Shown here: one piece after another, positions 1-6,566 of the stretch
Position numbering within the stretch: the first letter of the stretch is position 1
How the letters are laid out: each line of letters begins with the position of its first letter
Origin: Elusimicrobia bacterium CG03_land_8_20_14_0_80_50_18
GTDB lineage: Bacteria > CG03
Reading direction: 5' to 3'
DNA: 15,031 bases
Assembly (NCBI GenBank): GCA_002780705.1
Contig: PEUP01000026.1
Coordinates: 1 to 15,031, forward strand
Position numbers and translations under genes: made by a program
The notes under the pieces: model-generated
Databases searched by the model: none
The model's input: only the letters and a program-made list of their open reading frames with translations
What the model was told of the DNA's origin: nothing

Positions 1-60
1 CAGCGATGTCTCCGGCGTAACGGTTTCAACATTTTTTGACATAATATGTTTCGCTATCAT
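1..60 (-). CDS. CBS-domain protein, N-terminal fragment (cut by window edge)
   Basis: Only the first 20 codons are present, and the rest lies left of the window. The peptide begins MIAKHIMSKN and continues VETVTPETSL. This is the typical opening of a CBS domain: an 'x-x-IM-x-x-x-V-x-T-V-x-P-x-T-x-L' pattern. CBS domains usually bind adenine nucleotides and regulate an attached enzyme or channel, or stand alone. The ATG overlaps the hisI stop as ATGA, and a good Shine-Dalgarno (GGAAGG) sits about 5 bases upstream, so both position and start are convincing. With 20 residues I cannot tell a stand-alone CBS-pair protein from a longer fusion such as an IMP dehydrogenase-like or transporter-linked protein. 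Confidence 0.62.
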   Translation of the reverse strand, partial: MIAKHIMSKNVETVTPETSL

Positions 61-464
61 TTTTCCTTCCCTTGAAGACATTTCCCGCTAACGGGATAAA
101 CTTTACCGGGGTCAAATTCCCTTTTCATAATAATTTTCCAATTCCCTTTTTCAAGTTTTCTGTAAAAACAGGACGCGTAACCCGTGTGGCAGGCGGGCAC
201 GCCGGACTTCACCCTGACAACGAGAGCGTCGCCGTCGCAGTCCAGAAAAATATCCGTCACTTCCAGGACATTGCCCGATTCCTCGCCCTTGGTCCAGAGC
301 TTCTTTCGGCTGCGGGAATAGAATGTGGCCTTACCAGTGGCCACGGTTTTCTCAAAGGATTCCCTGTTCATATAGGCGAGCATTAGCACGCGGCCGTTAG
401 CGTCAACAGTCACCGCCGGCACCAGGCCCGCGGAATCAAATTTAATTTCATTAATTAGAGCCAT
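57..464 (-). CDS. hisI: Phosphoribosyl-AMP cyclohydrolase (HisI)
   Basis: Cytoplasmic zinc enzyme that opens the adenine ring of phosphoribosyl-AMP, the third step of histidine biosynthesis. The 135-residue product carries the family core: DCDGD at 75-79, supplying the Mg-binding Asp75, Asp77 and Asp79, followed by ACHTG and SCFYR with Cys92 and Cys99. Together with Cys76 these match the conserved metal-binding cysteines. I chose the ATG at 464 over one 39 bases upstream. AGGAGG lies about 10 bases before it, and the family's N-terminus starts close to 'IKFDSAGLVPAV'. The gene overlaps the end of hisA by 14 bases and the next gene by 4. There is no fused HisE (phosphoribosyl-ATP pyrophosphatase) domain, so that activity must be encoded elsewhere. 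Confidence 0.95.
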   Translation of the reverse strand: MALINEIKFDSAGLVPAVTVDANGRVLMLAYMNRESFEKTVATGKATFYSRSRKKLWTKGEESGNVLEVTDIFLDCDGDALVVRVKSGVPACHTGYASCFYRKLEKGNWKIIMKREFDPGKVYPVSGKCLQGKEK

Positions 465-1173
465 ATTTTTTAATCGCCTCCTGTAAATCCAGCTTGTTCT
501 CATATATCGCCTTGCCTGTGATGACTCCGGCCACGCCCGTTTTTGAAAGCGCCTCTATGTCTTCCATGCAACTCACCCCGCCGGACGCTATAATATCCAT
601 GTCCGTCATCGCCGAAAGCTGTGAATAAAAATCCGCGTTAATCCCCTCAAGCGTGCCGTCCCTCTCAATCTGGGTGACAACCACTTCTTTTATGTTCCTT
701 GTGCTGACTGCCCTCAAAAAATCTTTGAGCGTCAGCGGCGAAGAATCTTTCCAGCCGTGTATCCTGACCCTGCCCTCGCCGACATCCGCGGAGAGCATGA
801 CTTTTCCGGACAGTTGTGAAACGATCTGTCCGAATTCCTGAATGTTGTCAAAATAAAGAGAGCCGATTATTACCCTGTCCACACCCGCGGAAAGATATTT
901 ACTTGCCCGGGCAAAAGTTTTTATTCCGCCGCCCAGCTCAAGGACAGAGTCCGCGGCTTTTCTGATTCTTCTGATGGCCGCGCGGTTCAGGGAATCATCC
1001 TCGCCGAAGGCGCCGTCAAGATTCACAATATGTATCCTTTTCGCGCCCTGCCTCGCGAAAGACCCCGCGACGGCCGCCGGATCGTCAAAATAAACTTTTT
1101 CTTCTTCCGGCCGGCCCCTGAAAAGGCGCACGGCATTTCCTTTCCTCAGATCAATAGCCGGTATTATGAGCAT
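451..1173 (-). CDS. hisA: Phosphoribosylformimino-AICAR ribotide isomerase (HisA)
   Basis: Cytoplasmic TIM-barrel isomerase that performs the Amadori rearrangement of ProFAR to PRFAR, the fourth step of histidine synthesis. At 240 residues it has the usual length. The first strand reads IIPAIDLRKG with catalytic Asp8, and the mirror half has SADVGEGR with the second catalytic aspartate, Asp130. Phosphate-binding glycines are seen in LELGGGIK (79-85) and IIASGGV (194-200), and IERDGT is at 169-174. The ATG directly abuts the hisB stop (TGA then ATG, no spacer), implying translational coupling. HisA is normally flanked by hisH and hisF, but here it sits directly between hisB and hisI. Confidence 0.96.
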   Translation of the reverse strand: MLIIPAIDLRKGNAVRLFRGRPEEEKVYFDDPAAVAGSFARQGAKRIHIVNLDGAFGEDDSLNRAAIRRIRKAADSVLELGGGIKTFARASKYLSAGVDRVIIGSLYFDNIQEFGQIVSQLSGKVMLSADVGEGRVRIHGWKDSSPLTLKDFLRAVSTRNIKEVVVTQIERDGTLEGINADFYSQLSAMTDMDIIASGGVSCMEDIEALSKTGVAGVITGKAIYENKLDLQEAIKKYGSN

Positions 1174-1749
1174 TCAGATGAGGCCTTTTGTGGACGACAC
1201 TTTTCTGGACGAGGGGCTGAGCGCCATGGCAAGGGCTTTGCCGAAGGCCTTAAAGACAGATTCGCAGATATGATGATTGTCGCGTCCGGCCAGAGAAACT
1301 ATGTGCATTGTGATACCCGCCTTAACGGAAAGCGCCCTGAAAAAATCCTCTAAAAGGCGGTAATCAAAATCGGCTTTTCTTATATCGGCGAACTTGACAT
1401 TGAACTCAAGAAAGGGCCGGCCCGAGACATCCAGCGAAACGAGAGCAAGCGCCTCGTCCATGGGAATGATGGCTGAGCCGAATCTTTGTATCTTGCCCTT
1501 CGCGGCTATTTTGCCTATCGCCTCGCCGAGCACTATGCCCGTGTCCTCGACGGTGTGGTGCATATCCACATCCGTGTCGCCCGATGCTTTCACGACGAGT
1601 CCGAAACCTCCGTGATAGGCGAAAAGTTCCAGCATGTGATTCAGAAAACCTTCCGGAGTTTTCACGCTGTTCCCGGCCGCGGGGCCTGACGAAAAATCAA
1701 CACTCACGGAAGTTTCCTTCGTCTTTCTTCTGACTTGTGATTTTCTCAT
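1174..1749 (-). CDS. hisB: Imidazoleglycerol-phosphate dehydratase (HisB)
   Basis: Monofunctional dehydratase that converts imidazole glycerol phosphate to imidazole acetol phosphate, the sixth pathway step. It acts in the cytoplasm as a Mn-dependent multimer. The 191-residue length fits the stand-alone family, with no phosphatase domain fused. Its duplicated metal sites are visible: HHTVEDT at 64-70 and DNHHICE at 157-163, with an N-terminal FLNHML motif (35-40) and a C-terminal SSTKG. In the first motif a Met (DMHHTVED) stands where a second Asp is common, a mild deviation. The start overlaps the hisD stop as ATGA. Its substrate is made by HisH-HisF, which are not in the window. Confidence 0.95.
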   Translation of the reverse strand: MRKSQVRRKTKETSVSVDFSSGPAAGNSVKTPEGFLNHMLELFAYHGGFGLVVKASGDTDVDMHHTVEDTGIVLGEAIGKIAAKGKIQRFGSAIIPMDEALALVSLDVSGRPFLEFNVKFADIRKADFDYRLLEDFFRALSVKAGITMHIVSLAGRDNHHICESVFKAFGKALAMALSPSSRKVSSTKGLI

Positions 1750-2912
1750 GTTTTCACCTTCCTCATCTCTATGGATTTTTTGTGGTTATCCATACCTTCG
1801 GCCTCTGCGATAGCGGCGGCGGCGGGGCCGTCGCAGGCAAAGCCGGACTCATCATAACTTATTTCGGCGTAACTCCTCAAAAAAGAGCCGGCGTTCAGGC
1901 CGGAGGAAAAAACCGCGCTTCTTCCCGTCGGAAGCGTGTGAGAGGGCCCCGCGGCATAATCGCCCATGGCGACGGGCGAATATTTTCCGAGGAATACCGC
2001 TCCGGCGTTCTTAAAACAGCCCGCGTATGACGAGGCGTTTTTCATGAGCACCGCAAGATGTTCGGGGGCTATCTCATCGGCTTTTTCTATCTGTCCTTTT
2101 TTATCCTTTATCAGAAACACTTTCACTTTTTTTCCGAAGACGGAAGCTATAAAATCAGCGAGCTTTGCGGACGGTGTGATCAGCGAGGCCGTCGCGTCCG
2201 GCGCGTGCTCAAGCTGGGCGGCCATCTCAGCCATGACCCATTCCCGGGGAACGCTCTCATCGGCGAGAACAAGCACTTCGCTCGGCCCGGCGAGAAGGTC
2301 TATCCCTGTCTCAGCGAACAACTGCCTTTTGGCTTCCGTGACATAGCTGTTGCCGGGGCCCGCTATGAAATCAACCTTCGGCACAGACTTCGTGCCAAGC
2401 GCGAAAGCGGCAATCGCCTGCGCTCCGGATATCCTGAATAAGGCCTTGACGCCGGAGAGAGCGCAGGCGGCCAGCACCTCATCCGATACGCCGCAGCTTG
2501 CGGCATATATCTCGCGCACCCCCGCGACCCTGGCCGGAATGGCGTTCATCAGAACCGAGGACGGATAAAAATATCTTCCGCCCGGCACATAAACGGCGGC
2601 GCTTGAAACGGCGCGAAAACGATGCCTGATCTTAACGCCTGCCCGGTCCGCCTTCACATCCTTGTATAATGCCCTGATTTTTTTCTGGTAAGACAATATG
2701 TTTCCCGCGGCCCGTTCAAGACTCTTCCTTGAGGTGGCGGAAAGCCTATTGAGCGCCGCGTCAAAATCCTTTTTAACGAATTTCAGGTTTTTCCCGTTCA
2801 GGATTATTCCGTTGAATTTCTTTTCAAAGGCAAAAAGAGCCCTGTCACCGCCCTTGCGAATCTTCGCTATTATGTCTGAAACGGTTTTACTCGCGTCGTC
2901 CTGCTTTTTCAT
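1746..2912 (-). CDS. hisD: Histidinol dehydrogenase (HisD)
   Basis: Zinc-dependent dehydrogenase that oxidises L-histidinol to L-histidine in two NAD-dependent steps, ending the pathway. All landmarks are present: AGPGNSYVTEAKRQL (184-198), LLAGPSEVLVLAD (206-218), zinc ligands Gln233 and His236 in AQLEH, catalytic Glu284-His285 in APEHL, Asp318 in MGDYAAGPSHTLPTG, and His377 in the C-terminal AEGMDNHKKSIEMR. At 388 residues it is about 40 shorter than most relatives. The loss is entirely at the N-terminus, where the usual leading segment before the 'VSDIIAKIRKGGDRAL' helix is missing. The ATG overlaps the murA stop (ATGA), so a longer product would need to start inside murA in another frame. 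No catalytic residue is lost, so it is probably active. Confidence 0.95.
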   Translation of the reverse strand: MKKQDDASKTVSDIIAKIRKGGDRALFAFEKKFNGIILNGKNLKFVKKDFDAALNRLSATSRKSLERAAGNILSYQKKIRALYKDVKADRAGVKIRHRFRAVSSAAVYVPGGRYFYPSSVLMNAIPARVAGVREIYAASCGVSDEVLAACALSGVKALFRISGAQAIAAFALGTKSVPKVDFIAGPGNSYVTEAKRQLFAETGIDLLAGPSEVLVLADESVPREWVMAEMAAQLEHAPDATASLITPSAKLADFIASVFGKKVKVFLIKDKKGQIEKADEIAPEHLAVLMKNASSYAGCFKNAGAVFLGKYSPVAMGDYAAGPSHTLPTGRSAVFSSGLNAGSFLRSYAEISYDESGFACDGPAAAAIAEAEGMDNHKKSIEMRKVKT

Positions 2913-4162
2913 TTTTCCTCTCTTATCCGCTCCATTGAAACATTTGCGCCGAGCTTTCGCAACTTGCCGAAAAAATTCTCATAACCCCTGAACAGGTGTT
3001 TCAGCTCATAAACGCGAGTCTCGCCCTCCGCCATGAGTCCGGCGATTATCATGGCCGCGGCCGCCCTCAAATCGCAGGCGTAAATATTCGTCCCCGAAAG
3101 CCGGGAAGTGTTTATCCTGAGCACGGCATTTTTCAACACCATTGACGCCCCCAGCCTCTTGAGCTCGTCAACATACATAAAGCGCGCCGGAAAAATTTTG
3201 TCCCTGATTTGGCTCCGCCCGGAAGCGCGCATCATACACACCGCCCACAGCGGCTGAAGATCCGTGGGAAAGGCCGGATAAGGCCCCGTGACAATATTTA
3301 CCGGTTTTATTTTTTTCGGAGAGTTGACCGTAACAGAATTTTCTTTTTGACTTATTTTCACGCCCGCGGCCCTCAGTTTGCTTAGAAGCGCGCCCAGGTG
3401 GGAGGGGTTCGCTGAATCCACCCTCGCGCTGCCTCCAACGGAAGCGGCGGCGAGAATAAAAGTGCCGGCCTCAATCCTGTCGGGCATGACGGCGAAGTCC
3501 GCCCCGCCGAGGCGCGCCTTCCCTTTCACGGTATAAACGGAACCTGTTCTTGTTATATCCGCGCCCATCGCCTTTAGAAAAAGACAAAGGTCCGCTATCT
3601 CCGGCTCCACCGAAGCGTTTTCAATGACAGTCCTTCCGGATGCGGCGGCGGCGGCGAGCAGCAGATTTTCTGTGGCGCCCACCGACGGAAAAGAAAATTT
3701 TATATGCGCTCCCTTAAGGACATTCCGCTTGAAGATCATGCGTCCGCGAAGAATTGAATACGCCGCCCCCATGGCCTTCAGGCCGAGAAGATGTATGTCT
3801 ATCGGCCTTTCTCCGAGAGCGCATCCGCCGGGAAGAGCGAAGGAACCCTCTTTGAGCCTCGCCAGCACAGGGCCCATCACCAGGACCGAAGCGCGCAGTT
3901 TTCTCACAAGTTTTTCAGGCAGCGCACCGTGCCGCAGCTGACCCGTCACTTCGGCCCTGTTGTTTTCAAACTTTACCGTCTTTCCCATTTTTCTTAGAAG
4001 CGCGAACATAATCCGCACATCTTCCAGATCGGGCATATTCCTGATAACGCACTTATCGTCCGTGAGAAGACAGGCGCTGAGTACGGGCAAGGCCGCGTTC
4101 TTGGAGCCGCTGATGTCAACGGAGCCGACGAGTTTTTCCGTACGGCGGCAGACGGCTAACAT
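2909..4162 (-). CDS. murA: UDP-N-acetylglucosamine 1-carboxyvinyltransferase (MurA)
   Basis: Cytoplasmic enzyme that transfers enolpyruvate from phosphoenolpyruvate to UDP-GlcNAc, the first committed step of peptidoglycan synthesis and the target of fosfomycin. Counting from the chosen start it has 417 residues, the normal size. The catalytic loop reads LPGGCALGERPIDIH with Cys114 (the residue alkylated by fosfomycin in sensitive enzymes). Lys21 is in SGSKNAALP, Asp301 in FPTDLQP and Arg392 in LFRGYE. These match E. coli Lys22, Cys115, Asp305 and Arg397. An ATG 60 bases upstream is in frame, but the family begins near 'VCRRTEKLVGSVDISG', and GGAGG precedes the inner ATG at 4162, so I chose that. 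It overlaps prmC by 7 bases and hisD by 4. Confidence 0.95.
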   Translation of the reverse strand: MLAVCRRTEKLVGSVDISGSKNAALPVLSACLLTDDKCVIRNMPDLEDVRIMFALLRKMGKTVKFENNRAEVTGQLRHGALPEKLVRKLRASVLVMGPVLARLKEGSFALPGGCALGERPIDIHLLGLKAMGAAYSILRGRMIFKRNVLKGAHIKFSFPSVGATENLLLAAAAASGRTVIENASVEPEIADLCLFLKAMGADITRTGSVYTVKGKARLGGADFAVMPDRIEAGTFILAAASVGGSARVDSANPSHLGALLSKLRAAGVKISQKENSVTVNSPKKIKPVNIVTGPYPAFPTDLQPLWAVCMMRASGRSQIRDKIFPARFMYVDELKRLGASMVLKNAVLRINTSRLSGTNIYACDLRAAAAMIIAGLMAEGETRVYELKHLFRGYENFFGKLRKLGANVSMERIREEK

Positions 4163-4971
4163 GAGGCCTCCGCGACCCTCAAAACGCCGGAAAGGTCTTT
4201 GTGAAATCTCACATTTTTCCAAGCTCGCGCGTAAAGAATTTCTGATACGGCCTGCTTCTGACCCGCGCCAATCTCAATCAAAAGACATCCGCCAGCGTTT
4301 AAGTGAGCGAAGGATTCCGCGACGAGCTTTCTTATGCAGTCAAGGCCGTCAGCACCGGAAAAAAGAGAATCAGACGGCTGGCTCAGCACGGCCTGATCCA
4401 GCTGACAGCCGTTCGGAATATAGGGCGGGTTGCTCGCGATAATATCAAAGCGGCCTTCCACCTCCGAAAAGAGATCGCTCTGCAGGAATTTTATATCCTC
4501 TCCCAGCTTTGCGGCGTTTTTTGCCGCCAGACTGAGCGCGGCGGGATTAATGTCGCAGGCCGTGACGGACAATTTGCCCAGTTTTGACGCGGCAATGGCT
4601 ATGTTTCCGCAGCCCGTGCCGACATCAAGCATCGTCATTCCCGCGGAAGATCTTTCAAGCAGCCGTTCCACGAGCGCCTCACTGCTGTTTTTGGCTACAA
4701 AAACACCCTCATCCACATCAAGTGTCAGTCCCATAAATTCAACAGAGCCGGTGATATACTCCACCGCCGTGCCGGCTGAGCGGCGCGCGAAATTAGCGTT
4801 CAGCTTTTTGAGCATATCCGGGCTTATCTTTCTTTCAGAAAACACCGCCTCTCCGTAGCTGAGAGACAGTGAAGTGTTAAAGAGTGTGTCAAATTCCTCC
4901 GACGACAAATGAGGATAGGCAAGGCGCATCGCTTTATAAAGCTCCCCGGCGGTTTCGGCGGCCTCTCTCAT
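4156..4971 (-). CDS. prmC: Peptide chain release factor glutamine methyltransferase (PrmC/HemK)
   Basis: SAM-dependent methyltransferase that methylates the glutamine of the GGQ motif in release factors, improving termination. The 271-residue protein has an N-terminal helical part (about 1-85) and a Rossmann methyltransferase domain. Motif I is LDVGTGCGN at 115-123, an acidic Asp140 closes strand 2, and the substrate-glutamine pocket NPPYIP is at 181-186. 'EYITGSVEFMGL' (71-82) is also family-typical. Unusually, the conserved 'PRPET' segment that follows is replaced by AKNSS at 93-97. Its substrate gene prfA lies immediately upstream with an ATGA overlap, which is the classical arrangement and strongly supports the assignment over a generic HemK-like methyltransferase. 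Confidence 0.94.
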   Translation of the reverse strand: MREAAETAGELYKAMRLAYPHLSSEEFDTLFNTSLSLSYGEAVFSERKISPDMLKKLNANFARRSAGTAVEYITGSVEFMGLTLDVDEGVFVAKNSSEALVERLLERSSAGMTMLDVGTGCGNIAIAASKLGKLSVTACDINPAALSLAAKNAAKLGEDIKFLQSDLFSEVEGRFDIIASNPPYIPNGCQLDQAVLSQPSDSLFSGADGLDCIRKLVAESFAHLNAGGCLLIEIGAGQKQAVSEILYARAWKNVRFHKDLSGVLRVAEASC

Positions 4972-5990
4972 TTGCCGGCGAGCTCCTCATTCAGTTTTTC
5001 CGTCATGGCGGCGATTTTACCTTCCATGAATTCAGTGAGATTGTAAATCGTAAATTTTATTCTGTGATCCGTCACTCTGTTCTGTGGAAAATTATATGTC
5101 CTTATCTTTTCGCTCCTGTCGGCACTTCCCACCTGGTTGCGCACTATATCAGCGGTGCTCGCGGCGGCATCGGCCGCCTGACGCTCATAGATCTTCGCCT
5201 TGAGCATGGTCATCGCTTTGGTCTTATTTTGAAACTGGCTCCTCTCATTCTGGCATGAAGCCACGGCTCCCGTGGGAATGTGAGTAATACGCACGGCCGA
5301 ATCCGTTTTGTTCACATGCTGACCGCCCTTTCCCGAAGACCTGTATGTGTCTATCCTCAAATCGGATGGCTCTATTTTTATATCCACTTCCTCCGGCTCG
5401 GGATAAACGGCCACCGATGCGGCGGATGTGTGTATCCTTCCGCCGGATTCGGTTTTCGGAATCCGCTGCACCCTGTGCACTCCGCCCTCAAATCTGAAAT
5501 AGGAATAGGCCTTCTCGCCCGCCGCCTCAAAAACAGCTTCCTTGATACCGCCCATGGGGGTTGAATGAATTGAAAGTGTTGTGAGCTTCAGACCGTATAT
5601 TTCGGCGGCCTTCTGATACATTTTCAGCAGATCCCCCGCAAACAGGCTCGCCTCAAGGCCTCCCGTGCCCGCCCTGATTTCCACGATAACGGGTTTGCCC
5701 TCAAAGGGACTTTTTGAAAGCAGGGCGGAAAAAGCGTCCCTCGCCTTTTTGTGCTCGGCCTCCAGCGCGTCCTTCTCTTCCTCGTAAAGGAGCGACATTT
5801 CCTCATCGTCCTTCATGGCCTCAAGTTCGGCCAGCTCTTTTTCTATCTGAACAAGCCGGGCGGCCGTCGGATAAAAGGGTTTCAGTTTTTTGTAGCGGCC
5901 GTGGACTTCGGGATCAAAAGAAGGCGACTCCGCCAGACTTTTTTCCAGTGCCTCAAAATCCCTGACTATTGTAAGGTGTTTTTGCTCCAA
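4968..5990 (-). CDS. prfA: Peptide chain release factor 1 (RF1), TTG start
   Basis: Release factor that recognises UAA and UAG in the ribosomal A site and triggers peptide release. The 340-residue product, slightly short of the usual 355-360, carries the GGQ hydrolysis motif at 222-224 (SSGKGGQHVNKTDSAVR). Its codon-recognition tripeptide is Pro-Lys-Thr at 178-180 (RIPKTESGGRIHTS). A Pro-x-Thr signature identifies RF1, whereas RF2 has Ser-Pro-Phe. The start must be TTG at 5990: an in-frame TAG, which is also the rpmE stop, lies five codons upstream. The next in-frame ATG is about residue 59, far inside domain 1. A modest AGG lies 6-7 bases before the TTG. rpmE ends 12 bases upstream and prmC begins inside the stop codon. 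Confidence 0.95.
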   Translation of the reverse strand: MEQKHLTIVRDFEALEKSLAESPSFDPEVHGRYKKLKPFYPTAARLVQIEKELAELEAMKDDEEMSLLYEEEKDALEAEHKKARDAFSALLSKSPFEGKPVIVEIRAGTGGLEASLFAGDLLKMYQKAAEIYGLKLTTLSIHSTPMGGIKEAVFEAAGEKAYSYFRFEGGVHRVQRIPKTESGGRIHTSAASVAVYPEPEEVDIKIEPSDLRIDTYRSSGKGGQHVNKTDSAVRITHIPTGAVASCQNERSQFQNKTKAMTMLKAKIYERQAADAAASTADIVRNQVGSADRSEKIRTYNFPQNRVTDHRIKFTIYNLTEFMEGKIAAMTEKLNEELAGK

Positions 5991-6002
5991 GGTGACCTGA
6001 GA

Positions 6003-6317
6003 CTATTCTTCGTCTGTGGGGGGAGAGGTTTTCTTTTTGGGAGCGGGTTTTATTTTTTTGACCGCGGTTTTTTTCTTCGCCGCTTTTTTAGGTTGCACCC
6101 TGACCGTTTTTCCGGAAGTTTTTTTATATCTCTTCTCAAATTTGCTGAGACTGCCCACGGAATCAATAAGCTTCTGTTTCCCCGTGAAAAAAGGATGACA
6201 GGCCGAACAGATTTCCAGTTTGATATCATGGCCCGTCGTGGAACGCACTTCAAATGTGTTCCCGCATGTGCATATGACCTTCACAGGTTTGTAATCCGGA
6301 TGTATTTTGTCTTTCAT
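6003..6317 (-). CDS. rpmE: 50S ribosomal protein bL31, zinc-binding type with basic tail
   Basis: Large-subunit protein that helps bridge the two ribosomal subunits. Residues 1-68 are a standard bL31 starting MKDKIHPDY. The four zinc cysteines Cys16, Cys18, Cys37 and Cys40 (CTCGN and CSACHPF) mark the zinc-containing 'C+' form, so a zinc-free paralogue may exist elsewhere as a low-zinc substitute. Residues 69-104 are an added low-complexity tail rich in Lys, Ala and Pro ending in acidic TDEE. Many bL31 proteins stop near residue 70, so the tail is a lineage feature. The start has AGGAG 8 bases upstream, and a promoter precedes it at 6356-6384. It is therefore the likely first gene of the run to the left edge. 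Confidence 0.95.
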   Translation of the reverse strand: MKDKIHPDYKPVKVICTCGNTFEVRSTTGHDIKLEICSACHPFFTGKQKLIDSVGSLSKFEKRYKKTSGKTVRVQPKKAAKKKTAVKKIKPAPKKKTSPPTDEE

Positions 6318-6325
6318 ATTCTTTT

Positions 6326-6330
6326 CTCCT
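6326..6330 (-). promoter_or_regulatory. Ribosome binding site of rpmE
   Basis: AGGAG on the minus strand, 8 bases before the rpmE ATG. It is the strongest ribosome binding site near this promoter and fixes the rpmE start. Confidence 0.8.
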
Positions 6331-6355
6331 CAAAAAACGCCTTTATTCAGGACGA

Positions 6356-6384
6356 ATTGTCGCAAAAAAACACTTCCCTGTCAA
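6356..6384 (-). promoter_or_regulatory. Sigma70-type promoter for the rpmE-prfA-prmC-murA-his run
   Basis: On the minus strand a perfect -35 hexamer TTGACA (6379-6384) is followed by a 17-base spacer containing seven consecutive T and a -10 hexamer GACAAT (6356-6361), a 4 of 6 match to TATAAT. This predicts a transcript starting near 6349, with about 30 bases of leader before the rpmE ATG. It lies directly upstream of the first gene of the run, and no comparable site was noticed between the later, overlapping genes. The weaker -10 is the main reservation. Confidence 0.65.
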
Positions 6385-6405
6385 ATTTATGGGGACGGCG
6401 CTTTA

Positions 6406-6440
6406 CCTGCCTCTCGAAGCGCCTTTGGCGCGCAGGCAGG
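6406..6440. repeat. Nested inverted repeat upstream of the rpmE promoter
   Basis: An outer pair CCTGCC (6406-6411) / GGCAGG (6435-6440) encloses a compact inner hairpin GCGCC-TTT-GGCGC (6419-6431). It lies just upstream of the -35 box. There is no T-run after it on the minus strand, so it is not an obvious intrinsic terminator of the preceding gene. Together with the CAGGCAGGC string it resembles the repeat material found at 11767-11810. Confidence 0.6.
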
Positions 6441-6466
6441 CAATAAGACATTTTATATTTGTGGGA

Positions 6467-6534
6467 GGGACATTCCTGTCCCAATAGGCTGCCGCATTGC
6501 TATGCAGCCTTTTATGGCGGGATAGCAGTCCCGC
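6467..6534. repeat. Triple-hairpin palindromic element
   Basis: Three perfect inverted repeats follow one another within 68 bases: GGGACA-TTCC-TGTCCC (6467-6482), AGGCTGC / GCAGCCT with an 11-base loop (6486-6510), and GCGGGA-TAGCAG-TCCCGC (6517-6534). They fill much of the spacer between the stop of the unknown gene at 6567 and the rpmE promoter. The regular stem size and tight packing suggest an interspersed palindromic (REP/BIME-like) element. A role in ending the upstream transcript or protecting its 3' end is possible, but no U-tract follows any stem. The remaining bases between 6318 and 6566 hold no gene. Confidence 0.65.
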
Positions 6535-6566
6535 GGCTACCCGCAGTTAAACCCTCACCTTCCCAA

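Noticed and set aside
465..503. Upstream ATG giving HisI 13 extra residues
   Set aside because: The extra residues (MRTSWIYRRRLKN) are not family-like, and the inner ATG has AGGAGG at good spacing.
4163..4222. Upstream ATG giving MurA 20 extra residues
   Set aside because: The family starts at the inner ATG, where GGAGG is present. The extension lies wholly inside prmC.
5751..6446. Long plus-strand open frame (231 codons) opposite prfA and rpmE
   Set aside because: It is the antisense of two confidently identified genes and of the promoter, and its composition (Phe- and Arg-rich) is what a shadow frame would give.
6406..6534. Intrinsic terminator after the unknown gene
   Set aside because: Stems are present, but none is followed by a U-tract on the minus strand, so I list them as repeats rather than terminators.
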